Assembly (NCBI GenBank): GCA_008931825.1
Contig: QXVZ01000579.1
Coordinates: 1 to 49,389, forward strand
DNA length: 49,389 nt
DNA from: Phallusia fumigata
Taxonomy: Eukaryota > Chordata > Ascidiacea > Phlebobranchia > Ascidiidae
Reading direction: 5' to 3'
Shown here: piece after piece, positions 9,601 through 19,852 of the stretch
How the letters are laid out: every line of letters starts with the position of its first letter
Position numbering within the stretch: position 1 is the stretch's first letter
Notes under the pieces: model-generated
The model's database searches: none
Told to the model about the DNA's origin: nothing
Seen by the model: the letters and a program-made list of their open reading frames with translations, nothing else
Translations under genes and position numbers: made by a program

Positions 9601-12497
9601 TTGAAAAAACAAACATCCGCAAACTAACCCAAAGGCTCAACAAGTTGGTCAACCAGTCCCATTCTCTTTGCTTTCTTAGCTTTGATGTTTTTACCAGTAA
9701 GCGCCATGTCCAAAGCAGATGATATACCAACCAATGCAGGAAGCCTTGTGGTCCCTCCAGCACCTGGTAGAAAAAGTGGACAGTTGGTCAATAACAAAAC
9801 ACGATAGCAGCAGAGAAAACAGTTCTTTTGCAAGTCAGTAATGTTCAGTAATTCAGAAGTTTGATGCACCTGGAATTTGGAATTGTATTTTTTGTGCTAA
9901 CGATATTTAAACATTCTGTTAAAAATGCTGCAAAGATGATGCTTGTTTAGATGAAGGTAGCAATTTTTGTTTAAAGAGATTACATCAAACTTTTTTAATC
10001 AAACTTTTAAACATGGAACAAAACAAAATGCAGCAATTTACCTTCAAAAATCGACAGAAATGTTTAAAAATTGAAAATGTTTTTGAATGTCTGGGAGTTT
10101 TAAGGGCAGTTCAAGAAAGAATCGGTACAGTGACATAAAATTTTAGTTTTAAGACATGTTACAATTTATCAAGCGAGATTTACAATCTCAAGTCAGCTTA
10201 GTAAGGAAATAAATTTTATGTGAAATACCTGGTAAAATTCCTAGCATCACTTCTGGCACACCAAGATTAGTCTTGCGGTGATTGGTGGCGATGCGATAGT
10301 GACAAGCGAGGGCAAACTAAAAAAATAAACACATTTTATGTTTATGCAAGTACAGAGTAAACCAGAAAGCACAAATTAAACCAAAAATATAGCTTAATAT
10401 ATTTCAGTACAGGCCCTGTAGGTATAGTACATTGGTTCCCAATTCCCTCCCAGGCAGTAGTCAAGGGGAGAAATTTCCACTTTATAGTAACGATATTCAT
10501 GATAAGTGTAGTATTTCTTTTAAGGTAGACCAGTAGTTCCAAACTTTTAAACATTACTTTTTAAGATTTTTTGTCTAGTAGGGGAGGAATGAAATTCTTA
10601 AATAACCAAAGAGAAAATTCATTATAAAAGGGTTTGGAACCAATGATTTAGACCAGTAGTTCCAAAGCTTTTACTATTACTTTATACCATTTCTTGTCTA
10701 GTAAGAGAGAAATAAAAAGTTTCAAAATCGCACCAAAAAAGGTTGGAAACCTCTTGTTTAGTGCAATAAAAACAATCCACAGAATACTAGACGTATCGAA
10801 AATGATTTGTGTGGCTGCAGCAAAGTTTTTCAGTTGTGAAAGCTGACGTTTTGAGATTGAAACAATGCGAAAACATGCTGCACAATATGGATAATCGTGA
10901 CATCCCGGGCCACACTAAGTGTTAAACATAACACAAGAAGAGCAGCCTTTCGCCCAATGGGGATAAAAGCAAACAAATGAATTACCTCAAGTCCACCACC
11001 CAGTGCTACACCATGTATAGCAGCAACAAATGGTTTTTTACTGTTTTCCAGCTGATTAAACGCATTCTGGCCATTTGTTGACATTTCCACAACCTCTTCA
11101 GCACTTTTGGTAGCTTTAATCATCCTTTGAATAACAGGATTTTTAAATTATAGTTTGATTTAACAAGTATCTTTAGTAAAATAAGTTTTTGCGATTTTTG
11201 TGCCAAATGGAAAAATATTTTTAGTACGGATACGAAAATATAATTCGAATAAGGTATTTTCAGCAATACAGACAGAAGTGGTAAGTATTAAAAGCATACC
11301 TGTATTGGGATGTATAACAATTGTGATAATTTGTAATCAAAATTACTGTGTAGCATTAAACTTACTCAATATCAGCGCCAGCAATGAAAGATCCGGGTTT
11401 TGCTGAAATCAGTACTGCGCCCTTGATACTCTTATTCTTTTGAATGTCTGAGAACGCTGTCTGGAAGTCCTCAAACACTTCTTGATTCAACGAATTCATC
11501 TGTCAACGTTAAAAGGAAATTTGTAAGAAAAGCATTCAAATATCAAGCAGCCAAATCAAATTGTCTGGTTTTTCAAACTACTAACAAAGGCAGAATGGCA
11601 ACTGCAATGCTCTCACAAGGTGGGTTCAAAACAGTGTTTGGTGTTATTGTGTTTGCCTGAGTAAAAAACTACATCAGGCAATTAAAATGTCAAACAATAA
11701 AGCAACATATGATGAGAACATGATGTAGTTAAGTGCTTTGCCACCAACACAAAAATTTGAGGTAACCAGTGAGTCAATAAGACATAACAGGAAACATCAT
11801 GGCTTATCCTTACAATGCACAGCAGGTATGGACTAATACAGTAATTATGGGTTTCGGCTAAGCACTAAACATCTAATGGTGTTAATTTGAGCTTCTCTGA
11901 ACAAGCTTAAGGTATTTCGACATTGCACATTTATGACATAACAATTACCTAAATAAACTCTGGTAATGGCTCAGCTCCTATATGTATTACAAGGGCAACT
12001 AAGGAAACCAACTGGTGAGTTTTAAACTAATGAAGAAAAATATGTAATATTTTGCAAAGCCACTTTAGATTTAAATGAATTCAAATTTAACACAAAATAC
12101 CTTTGCACCAGCTTTGTCCAGTCTAAGTACAGCGATATCATCTTTAATTTCCATGTTCAAATGCTTGCCTGTGAAAAGAATTTGTGAATATATTTAGAAC
12201 AATTTCATTAAAGTTTTGCATGAAAGCTTCATAGCTGTACCTTGCAACATTCCGGATGTGGACAACATTCTTTGTGCTGGGTCTAGAAGTGAAAATAAAC
12301 ATAAATGCGTTAACAAAAACATTAGTATGAGATTTCAGGTAAAATAACTCTTAACCCAAGAATAGTTTTGTGACAGTAAAACTTAGCACATAAAAAGTGA
12401 TTAGTAGGCACAGATACTTACAACGACAGTTTAACGATTTTCCGGTCAACATTCCGGAAAGACGCGCGATTTTTGCGCAACGCAAGGTCAAGGACAT
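666..12497 (-). CDS. HADHA: Trifunctional enzyme subunit alpha (enoyl-CoA hydratase / 3-hydroxyacyl-CoA dehydrogenase), 3' end outside window
   Basis: Mitochondrial alpha subunit of the trifunctional protein, performing the hydratase and dehydrogenase steps of long-chain beta-oxidation. Coding exons in order (plus coordinates): 12422-12497, 12241-12282, 12101-12168, 11366-11499, 10986-11124, 10229-10316, 9629-9763, 9282-9407, 8532-8653, 8132-8298, 7439-7609, 6934-7069, 6398-6484, 5496-5636, 4901-5050, 4643-4757, 2055-2166, 1276-1366, 666-720. All phases join. They total 2155 nt, about 718 residues; the family has about 763, and the missing C-terminal ~45 residues lie left of base 1. The start has a basic, acid-free N-terminus ([15 protein letters not shown]), fitting a mitochondrial presequence. 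Visible motifs are the hydratase glutamates in GGGLE and VPEVMLG, the NAD-binding GAGLMGAG and the dehydrogenase histidine in IGMHYFSP. The 7th intron's donor is GTTAGT and that after DGPGFY exon is GTTAAT, both weak. Three exons are also present in a redundant contig (3056-4049). Confidence 0.97.
942..1015 (+). mobile_element. tRNA-like SINE head (second SINE family)
   Basis: A tRNA-shaped 74-base sequence: acceptor strands GCCTGTG and TGCAGGC pair over seven positions including wobbles, and the T-arm GTGGG-TTCGAAT-CCCAC is perfect. The D-stem has a mismatch and the anticodon stem gives an eight-base loop, so it is not a functional tRNA. Downstream sequence to about 1160 (GATTCATATATGAGTGTGCC) is repeated in inverted orientation near 22000-22090, showing a SINE body. 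It sits in a HADHA intron. Confidence 0.7.
1749..1919 (+). repeat. 57-bp tandem repeat, three copies
   Basis: Units start at 1749, 1806 and 1863, each with GATGTTCAAAGTAGAATAGC and ending GTTTCGAATC. The copies are nearly identical. They lie in a HADHA intron between the exons at 1276-1366 and 2055-2166. Confidence 0.95.
2306..2750. repeat. Contig overlap around the N at 2528
   Basis: The 222 bases 2306-2527 are repeated as 2529-2750 immediately after the N at 2528. The same sequence appears again at 4116-4337. This marks an unmerged contig end. Confidence 0.92.
2853..2955. repeat. Fold-back repeat (inverted arms), also at 4440-4542
   Basis: Left arm AGCGAATACATTGTAATGCC (2853-2872) and right arm GCATTACAATGTATTCACTA (2934-2953) are inverted copies around a ~60-base spacer. 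Single-arm relatives occur at 1436-1500, 3600-3700, 5190-5290, 17355-17410 and 25690-25760, sharing CATTACAATG and AACAATCG-type phrases. It looks like a non-autonomous fold-back or MITE family. Confidence 0.7.
3056..4049 (-). pseudogene. Redundant second copy of three HADHA exons (allelic contig, not a real duplication)
   Basis: Exons 3056-3170, 3314-3463 and 3909-4049 repeat the HADHA exons at 4643-4757, 4901-5050 and 5496-5636 at a constant offset of 1587 bases. Introns are repeated with them. The few differences look allelic; for example the glycine codon of DGPGFY is GGG in one copy and GGT in the other. The block 2529-4057 is bounded on both sides by single N bases, and its left end repeats the end of the preceding contig (2306-2527). 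It should be omitted when building the HADHA protein: using both copies would repeat about 135 residues. Typed as pseudogene only for lack of a better class. Confidence 0.9.
5705..6040 (+). repeat. Imperfect direct repeats CAACCACCTTGCATTTGTAA
   Basis: Three diverged copies of a unit starting (C)ACCTTGCATTTGTAAGGTT are seen near 5715, 5790 and 5985, each followed by a pyrimidine-rich TTCTAATT(C/T)C and AACCA(C/G)AAAATGACT. A hAT-type MITE (5845-5962) is inserted between the second and third copies. It lies in a HADHA intron. Confidence 0.65.
5845..5962. mobile_element. 118-bp hAT-type MITE with 8-bp target duplication
   Basis: Terminal inverted repeats CAGGGGTGTCCAAA and TTTGGACGCCCCGG, flanked by GACTAAAC (5837-5844) and GACTAAAT (5963-5970). 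These are the typical signatures of a hAT non-autonomous element. There is no coding capacity. Confidence 0.85.
10430..10645. mobile_element. 216-bp hAT-type MITE, with a partial copy to its right
   Basis: Ends CATTGGTTCCCAA and GTTTGGAACCAATG are inverted repeats. Internal phrases match the copies at 288-499 and 44800-45010. A second, 5'-truncated copy follows directly (about 10650-10765). It lies in a HADHA intron. Confidence 0.75.
11586..11680 (+). mobile_element. Degenerate tRNA-SINE head
   Basis: GAATGGCAACTGCAATGCTC, CACAAGGTGGGTTCAAA and TTGTGTTTGCCTGAGTAAAA align by eye with the head of the SINE at 148-240. It is strongly diverged and lies in a HADHA intron. Confidence 0.45.
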
Positions 12498-13160
12498 GCT
12501 GTTTTTTAAATGAGTTAGAACCTAAAAATTAAACTAAATCTATTCTAACGACCAAACTGTGGTAAAAAACGAGTGGTAAAAAAGGAGTTGTTAAACAACT
12601 ATGCATTAAACAGCCAAAATGCTGTGTTTCCATCTGAAGATTAAAGTAATTGCATCGTTTTAACGTAATCTACGAAATCCTAAATTTGACTTCAATGACT
12701 TTCGTGAATGCGATGAAGTCAGTCATGCGTATCTTCGGCGATCAAAGTCCGCCGGCTACGTCACAACTTTTTAATTTTAAAATTGCATTTTTGCTCTGCC
12801 CGCATCTAACTGCAAACACAGGCACAAATACATATTTCGTAAAAAAACAGCCTTCTTTTTTGCGGGGAACGATGCATTGAAAAAATGCCCGAAATTTAAA
12901 GAAAAACAGTATTTCATAAACTGTCAACTAATTCAACAACACATGACTTAGCAAAAAACTGTACTTTGGCCTTGCGAAGATCAAATGACTTTGGAAATTA
13001 AATGAATTTTAGTTCAGTTGTGCAGTTGATTTGTTAGTTTGTGAAAGATTTTTAGTAAGGTTAACAACGTGTACATTATTCTCTTAATTGTATTTATTTC
13101 TTAGAATAAATTTGTTCGTTCAGTTTACTCAATTAATTTAGAATTTTTTGACTCAAAAAA
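12498..13160. promoter_or_regulatory. Divergent HADHA/HADHB promoter interval
   Basis: This 663-base interval separates the start codons of HADHA (minus) and HADHB (plus) and has to hold both promoters. No TATA box stands out. A GC-richer core near 12720-12770 contains CAAAGTCC (12743-12750), close to the HNF4 core CAAAGTCCA, and TACGTCA (12757-12763), a CRE/ATF half-site variant. The same two genes are arranged head to head in vertebrates, so the arrangement itself is probably old. Use of the motifs is inference. Confidence 0.7.
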
Positions 13161-16100
13161 ATGATGGCTAACATTGGAAAATCCCTATGCAACTTAAAAC
13201 ATTCCGGTACTTTTGGACGAGGTATTTCCACATTTTTGATAATTTGAGGCGGTGTTGGTTAAATATGGATTGTACTATGGACGTCAAAATGTGGGAATGT
13301 AATGCTCCCATTGTGTGTAAAGAAGTCCACGGAATTGAATGATTTTCTGAACTTTAAATTTAATCCAAACTGACTGGTTGTTGGTGATATTTTCTAATTT
13401 TATGTTCGAGTGGCACTGCAATATTTTAAGTCTTGAAATTGTGCGATTTATTGGGTATTTAATTACCTTCCTTATTCATTTGTACATAACCAACAGCAGA
13501 AAAACAAAAATAGTAAAATGACGAAAGTAATTAATTTTTAGCTGTTTTGAAATGTTTTAATTGTCTTTTTTTCAGCAGGAGCAGCCCGGCACTTTAGTGT
13601 GACAAACAGCAACAATGTGGCGAAAAAACAAAAAGCAACCCTTGGATCTGCTAATCAGAAAAACATTGTGTTAGTGGAAGGGGCCAGAACTCCTTTTCTA
13701 ATGTCTGGAACAGAGTAAGTTTGATTTTGATCTGTTTGTTGTAAAATTTTCCAAAAAATTCGACTTTATTGTCAAGAGTAGTGATTCCCCTGTCAAGCAG
13801 TGATGCTCCAAGGTTTTAAATAAATTATGGTTAGATAAACTCATGGTTGGTATTAGTGTTTTACCTCCTAATGCAGTATTTTCACATTTACTCTGTCCCT
13901 GAGCTACCTGCTTTATTTGTTTAGCTTATTTTAATTAGGTTTTTTCACTTTTATCAATTATATGTTCATGATGATTTGGCCGCTGAGCTTTTTTTAATTT
14001 GTTGTTTTAATTCATTTTTTGGGCTGGTTTCATTAGGTTGGGGCAATGTCCCTTCACATGGGGGACTTACCCTTGTTTTAGAGTGACCATTTGGGACTGA
14101 AAATTTGTAACATGTATTTTTGACCTTAGATACAAAAACCTTATGCCCCATGACTTGCAGCGAGAAGCGTTTAAAGGATTGTTGAAGAAAACCCAATTGC
14201 CAAAAGATTGCATTGACTATGTCATTGTTGGAACAGTCATTCAGGTAACATAATTTTGGTAATTATTTGGTTAGTGCATTGGGTTAAACAACCAAAACCA
14301 TTTTTATTTGGAAACTTGAATAACTCATGATAACATGCAAAACGCTGAAGGCTTTTCCAAAAACTATTGCTATACCTTTAAATTTGTATCCACCAGTTTG
14401 CTATTAAATTTCACAAAGTGGACCAAGAATTTCCACAAAAAATGGTGTGCCATTGCCCTTTTTCATTTGTGTGATCCAAACTGACGTAAATGACATTCTT
14501 AATCCCAAAAAAATAAATTTAAAATTGTTGGGAAATCGTAACAAAGCAGTCAGTCCTTTTTTTCATAAGGCATGTTTAAATATTCCACTAAAATACATAC
14601 TTGATCAGTTTCTGGTCACCCCCATTGGTTAAGCAAGTTGCTAAAAAACCTCCAGTAATACCTGATCTTTCGTTCCAGGAATCCAAGACAGCGAATGTTG
14701 CTCGCGAGGCAAGTCTCGGTGTTGGAATCTCGAACAAGACCCCAGCTCACACTGTCACACAAGCTTGTATATCATCTAACCAGGCCATGACCACTGGTCA
14801 GTTATTACCAAGTTAACCAAGTTACGCATACCAGTGTAAATGTCAATGGAAGGATTATTCTCTTGGTTCCCTAACTATTATAAATGGCTGAGTGATTTAT
14901 GCCTGCAAAATTGTCGGTACAAATTTCATCTATAGTTGGGCTGCAGCACATTCAACCTCGATTCACCAATTGTGCCCTTCGCTGCATAAAGTTCTTGGTG
15001 ATTGCTTTAGTGCAGTGTTTTTGATGAGACAGTGGGCAATGAGATTTTGTCAAAACGTTTTCTGGCACATGTATGAAAAAGGTTAAGAAACATTGCTTCA
15101 GTGCTATTGAGTAATAAACTTAAGAAACACTGCATCTATCTAGATAAAAAAAAAACAGCAAACATACATACACAAATTAATTTATTTTAATTTTGGTAAA
15201 GGCGCCAACATGATTGCCAGCGGACAATGTGACGTCGTTCTTGCTGGTGGTGTTGATTTCATGTCTGATGTTCCGATTCGTTACAACCGAAAAATGAGAA
15301 AACTTATGTTGGAAGCAAGCAAGGTACCAAGATTCTGCCATAATTTTCACTTGACTCCAATATTTTTTGGTTTTTCACTAAATTTAGACAAAAAAATTGT
15401 AACTGACAACCTAGATTATGCCTTTTTTAGACCAAATCCACCGCTAAGTTGCTTGGAAAAGTGGCATCTGTACTGACCCACCCGATCACCTACTTCACAC
15501 CAGAGGTATGTTTCTGTATTTACTACATAACATTTACATATTTTAGTCATANGGAAGCAAGCAAGGTACCAAGATTCTGCCATAATTTTCACTTGACTCC
15601 AATATTTTTTGGTTTTTCACTAAATTTAGACAAAAAAATTGTAACTGACAACCTAGATTATGCCTTTTTTAGACCAAATCCACCGCTAAGTTGCTTGGAA
15701 AAGTGGCATCTGTACTGACCCACCCGATCACCTACTTCACACCAGAGGTATGTTTCTGTATTTACTACATAACATTTACATATTTTAGTCATATTATTTC
15801 CTTAATCAAGAGGGAAGAGCCGAAAACTGCAGGTGTTTTGCTTATTACAAACATTTTCATTTTAAAACAAACAAACAACCAGCACTAGAGTACTGCAAAG
15901 CTCTGTTAAAAAAGGTCCTCACAAAAAAACGTCTTTTTTCGGACCTAGTTGCCTGCCATTGCTGAGTTTTCAACTGATGAAGTAATGGGGCATTCTGCCG
16001 ACCGACTGGCTGCAGCGTTTGGTGTTACACGACAAGCACAAGATGAATTCGCCGTCAGGTCGCACACGTTTGCCCAAAACGCAACAAACGAAGGAAAACT

Positions 16101-18957
16101 TACTGATGTCCTCGAGTACAAAGTCCCAGGTATAAAAATCTGCATGCAGCAGTGGGTTTTTAAACATAATTTCAACACACGGAAGTCAACCTAACATTTT
16201 GGAACTGAAATGTAAGCAGTTGACATTGTGAAAATGTGGGAAATTAAATCTTTCATTATTCTTTGTAAAATATGCATTTAAATTAGTATGTAAGTTTAAT
16301 TTGTACGAAAATGTAAGTTTCCAGTCACTTCGAAACAAAAAACTGACCTAATTGGACTTAAATGCTTTTTAACCAGCGAAGTGTAGGGTTGGACAGTTGG
16401 TACATTTTCATGTTTGTTTTTATTAGGAGTTGCAGAACCGGTGGCCAAGGACAACGGCATAAGAGTTTCGTCTATGGAGAAGATGGCCCGTCTCAAACCG
16501 GCATTTATCAAACCACATGGAACAATCACAGCTGCTAATGCTTCGTTTCTGGTTAGTTTTAACTAGTGTTTCTTGACCTTTTTCTTGTACCACCCCTTGA
16601 CAGTTCTCAAAGTGAATTTAGTTTACGGACAATATCAATGCAATGGTTGGGGCCGATGCAATGACAACACTGGGCTTCATGTTAGACAGACACAGCCTCA
16701 TGTCTTCTTTGCTATCCATTATGACATGTACATTAAAACTCGCTTGTTCAACAGGCAAGTGGAAGAAATACCTGATATTATGAAAGACTAACCTAATATG
16801 TTTGAAGAAATATGATAAAATTTCCCTTGTCGTTGTATTCAGTTTCAACTTTCTAAATTTCTTTTAGTGCCCACCAATCTCTTAATAAGTCTCTAGCGCC
16901 ACCTTAATGATAGTAAACGCTCCCAGTTCACCATGGAGCCCACAGTGTTTTGTGTTTTGCTGGTTTTGACATTGGGTTTCACACAGAAGCCGAGTTTTAT
17001 CAATCAAGGCATCTTGGCATAACTATTCGATCTTCTTGTGTGTACATAGTCGCCAAGTTATTTTGTTCACAGAGCGACGGAGCAAGTGCTGTACTTTTGA
17101 TGGAGGAGAGCAAGGCCAAGCAAATGGGATATAAACCCAAAGCCTATTTACGGTAATTGACTCATATTTACACAATCTTGGCAGACAGCTACAAAAACAG
17201 TTTTTGTAATATTACTAAGTGCACTGAATGGTAAAATTCACCATTGTATCATCAAGCTTGTTGGTTACCGTTCTTTTCTTTTCCCTGAGCAAAAATGACC
17301 AAGGTACACAAGATAAGATACAGATTTAGCTTGTTAGAACAAAGCTTTTTAGAGAGCTAGTGAATACAATTCATTGCAAATGTTTTGACAATCGCTGTTG
17401 TCATCATCAGCGCACGCAAAATAACACACAATAATAAAAAATGCCAATAAAATTATTTACCCCCTAATTTCCACAAACTGAAATGTCATTTTTTAGGAAC
17501 TACACCTATGTGTCCCAAGACCCCAAAGACCAACTGCTTCTTGGCCCCGCCTATGCCACACCCACTGTCCTGGACAAAGCTGGTCTCTCATTGGCCGATA
17601 TTGATGTGTTCGAATTTCATGAAGCATTTGCGGTAAATACTTCGGTGTAGTTGCACAAATGAAGCATTTTAAACAAGCTAAATTAATTGCTACATAATCA
17701 AAATGGCCCAGTTGCCCTTTAGAAACCAATATTAAAACGAAATAAAATCACCATCTTCCAAAAATTAAGTGTTGTTTCGTATGTACAAGCTTGTACAGGT
17801 CTGTATGTGTGCGACAATGTTTGAAAAACATGCCCTAATTTATTAGAATAAACTTTTAAAAATTTCTGTTTTTTAGGTGCACAGTTAAATTTTAAACACA
17901 GTTAAATTTTAAATACTCGTAAGAATATTTGTTCGGGCTTGGATATTATTGCTAACTGGGTTTTAGTTACTGTTAGGTTGTGAAAATGTTGACCCTAATA
18001 ATACTCGTTATTTCGCAGGGACAAATCCTTGCAAACCTCACCGCCATGGAATCAGATTATTTTGCTCAAAAGCACATGAATCGACCGAAGAAGGTACAAA
18101 CAATTTCAACTTTTTTCACTTTGGTTTGTGGAAACTAAGTCAGTATACTACAAATGTCGCCAATTTTCTAGAATATAAAACTTTTAAGATTAACAAGGAG
18201 GTTAATAGAGGAAAAGTGGATGCACAATTCAAGATAACAAGCCAGTACTTATGTGCAAAACATTTTCTGTGTTTCATTTTCCTGATGATGGAAACAGCAT
18301 TTGTCAAAACGTAGAAAATGTTTCGTGTTCAAGTACTGAATTGTGTCTTCTTGTGAAATCCCTTTAGATCTGGTAAAATATAATGAAACCAACAAAAATG
18401 GCATTTTTCTTAGGTTGGTGCGCCCCCTATGGAGAAGTTTAACCTGTGGGGAGGCTCTCTATCGATTGGACACCCCTTTGGTGCTACCGGGTGTCGATTG
18501 GTGACGACTGCTGCCAACCGACTGAAGGAAGAAGATGGAAAATATGCGCTGTTAGCTGCATGTGCTGCTGGTGGTATCGTAAGTACTGCTCGTTGTTTGT
18601 CCTGTTAGGTACTGACCCGGTACATCGAAGTTCATGAAAATTATGTTATGTAATGCAGTTTCTCAGTATCAGACCAAGTTTCTCCACAATTTACCAAAAT
18701 CCAACATATACATGTATTTTTTCTAGTTATGGCAAACTCAATTTAAAACAGTGCTATTTTCAACAGGTTCATCTATTTACCCAAAATCAAAATTTTGAAT
18801 CAAATTATCAACCACTGGGTGGTGTAGGTGGCAGTTAAAATTGGAAACAATATAAGCATAAGTTTAGTACCAATTGTTTACTTGTTTTAAAATTCTTTAA
18901 TTTCAAATTTTTGCACAGGGACACGCAATGATTTTAGAGAGGCATCCCGACAACTGA
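13161..18957 (+). CDS. HADHB: Trifunctional enzyme subunit beta (3-ketoacyl-CoA thiolase)
   Basis: Mitochondrial beta subunit, catalysing thiolytic cleavage of long-chain 3-ketoacyl-CoA in the same complex as the neighbouring alpha subunit. Exons: 13161-13221, 13579-13714, 14130-14244, 14679-14796, 15202-15323, 15673-15747 (also at 15431-15505 in a redundant copy), 15949-16129, 16427-16551, 17073-17152, 17497-17632, 18019-18093, 18414-18578, 18919-18957. Phases all join, giving 475 residues; the human protein has 474. The thiolase residues are present: nucleophilic Cys in [10 protein letters not shown], His in [10 protein letters not shown] and the second Cys in AACAAGG. The N-terminus begins [16 protein letters not shown] and is followed by a basic stretch, consistent with mitochondrial import. 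Two adjacent ATGs (13161, 13164) are both possible starts. Exon 2 has a CAGCAG acceptor that may add one alanine. The start of the 3' UTR is AT-rich, with AATAAA at 19079. Confidence 0.98.
15431..15505 (+). pseudogene. Redundant copy of HADHB exon 6 next to a contig join
   Basis: The 241 bases 15311-15551, left of the N at 15552, are repeated as 15553-15793 to its right. The block includes the end of exon 5 and the whole of exon 6 (15431-15505 versus 15673-15747). No difference is apparent by eye. Only one copy should be kept in the gene model; including both would insert a repeated 25-residue segment into the thiolase. This is an unmerged contig overlap rather than an exon duplication. Confidence 0.9.
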
Positions 18958-19078
18958 TGAGCCCACAACGAAAATAATTATTCAAATTTTGTGTATACTT
19001 TTTTTGCCTTTTGTGAAACTTGCTGCAGTTCTGAGGTACAGCACACATTTACAGATCTTCTTTCGCGAAGTTTCAGAA

Positions 19079-19084
19079 AATAAA
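19079..19084 (+). terminator. Candidate HADHB polyadenylation signal AATAAA
   Basis: AATAAA lies 122 bases after the HADHB stop codon, in an AT-rich stretch between the convergent HADHB and CYP20 genes. It is the first canonical hexamer after the stop. The position is plausible; no cleavage site can be proved from sequence. Confidence 0.6.
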
Positions 19085-19852
19085 ATTCAGCGTTACATAA
19101 AAGTTGATTTTGAAACAAAAAGTTTGTAAAGGTACATTATCACTACCACCTGATTGAGAGTTTTATGGGTTAAGGGAAGGAATTTTCGGTTTTGGATACT
19201 CATGAAAGATTTAGTATTTCTTTTTAGGTAGACCAAACCTTTTAATACTATTTTACATTACTTGTCTAGTAGGGGAAAGGGAGAAATGTATCAAAAAGTT
19301 TGGCAACACTGATATAGCTGAATAGATTTATGCATTGTTACTCTGTTGCAACGGGTAGAAACATTTAAGACATACTTAAATTACTTTGTCCATACAACAA
19401 CTATTAAAGCTATGCTGAAATGAATTTTGTCAGTAAAACTAGTTTTAACACCACAACCACAATGAACCTGGAATTATGATTCAATTTATCAGCATCCCAA
19501 CACCACAGACAATTTATTTCATAATCTCTCAATCATTGCACCAACAGTTTCATTACAGACAAAGTAAGAAAATTCAAAGCAACATGTTGTCATGGCAAAA
19601 ACACATTGCTAATGATTAGGTTAATAAAAGTTAATCACCAAATCTACAGCATACATTTTGTGCATTTGGTTTGAAATATATGGAACAAAATAGGTAAATA
19701 CATTTAAGGCGAAATTTTGTTGCTTCATTATTTTTAGTGTGTTATGGTCAAACAGCTTTTCAATCTTGCATGCTCTGGCATAAGCAAAACCCGCAAAAAG
19801 CGCAACTGCAATTTAGACTTTGGCCAGTTTTAAACAACGGACAACAAAAAGT
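19085..19852. other. Convergent intergenic region between HADHB and CYP20
   Basis: This stretch holds no credible exon. It contains the degenerate hAT-type MITE copy at about 19155-19311 and the presumed CYP20 3' UTR. TTTATT at 19513-19518, read on the minus strand, gives AATAAA about 335 bases after the CYP20 stop and is the only clear polyadenylation signal seen for that gene. Confidence 0.55.
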
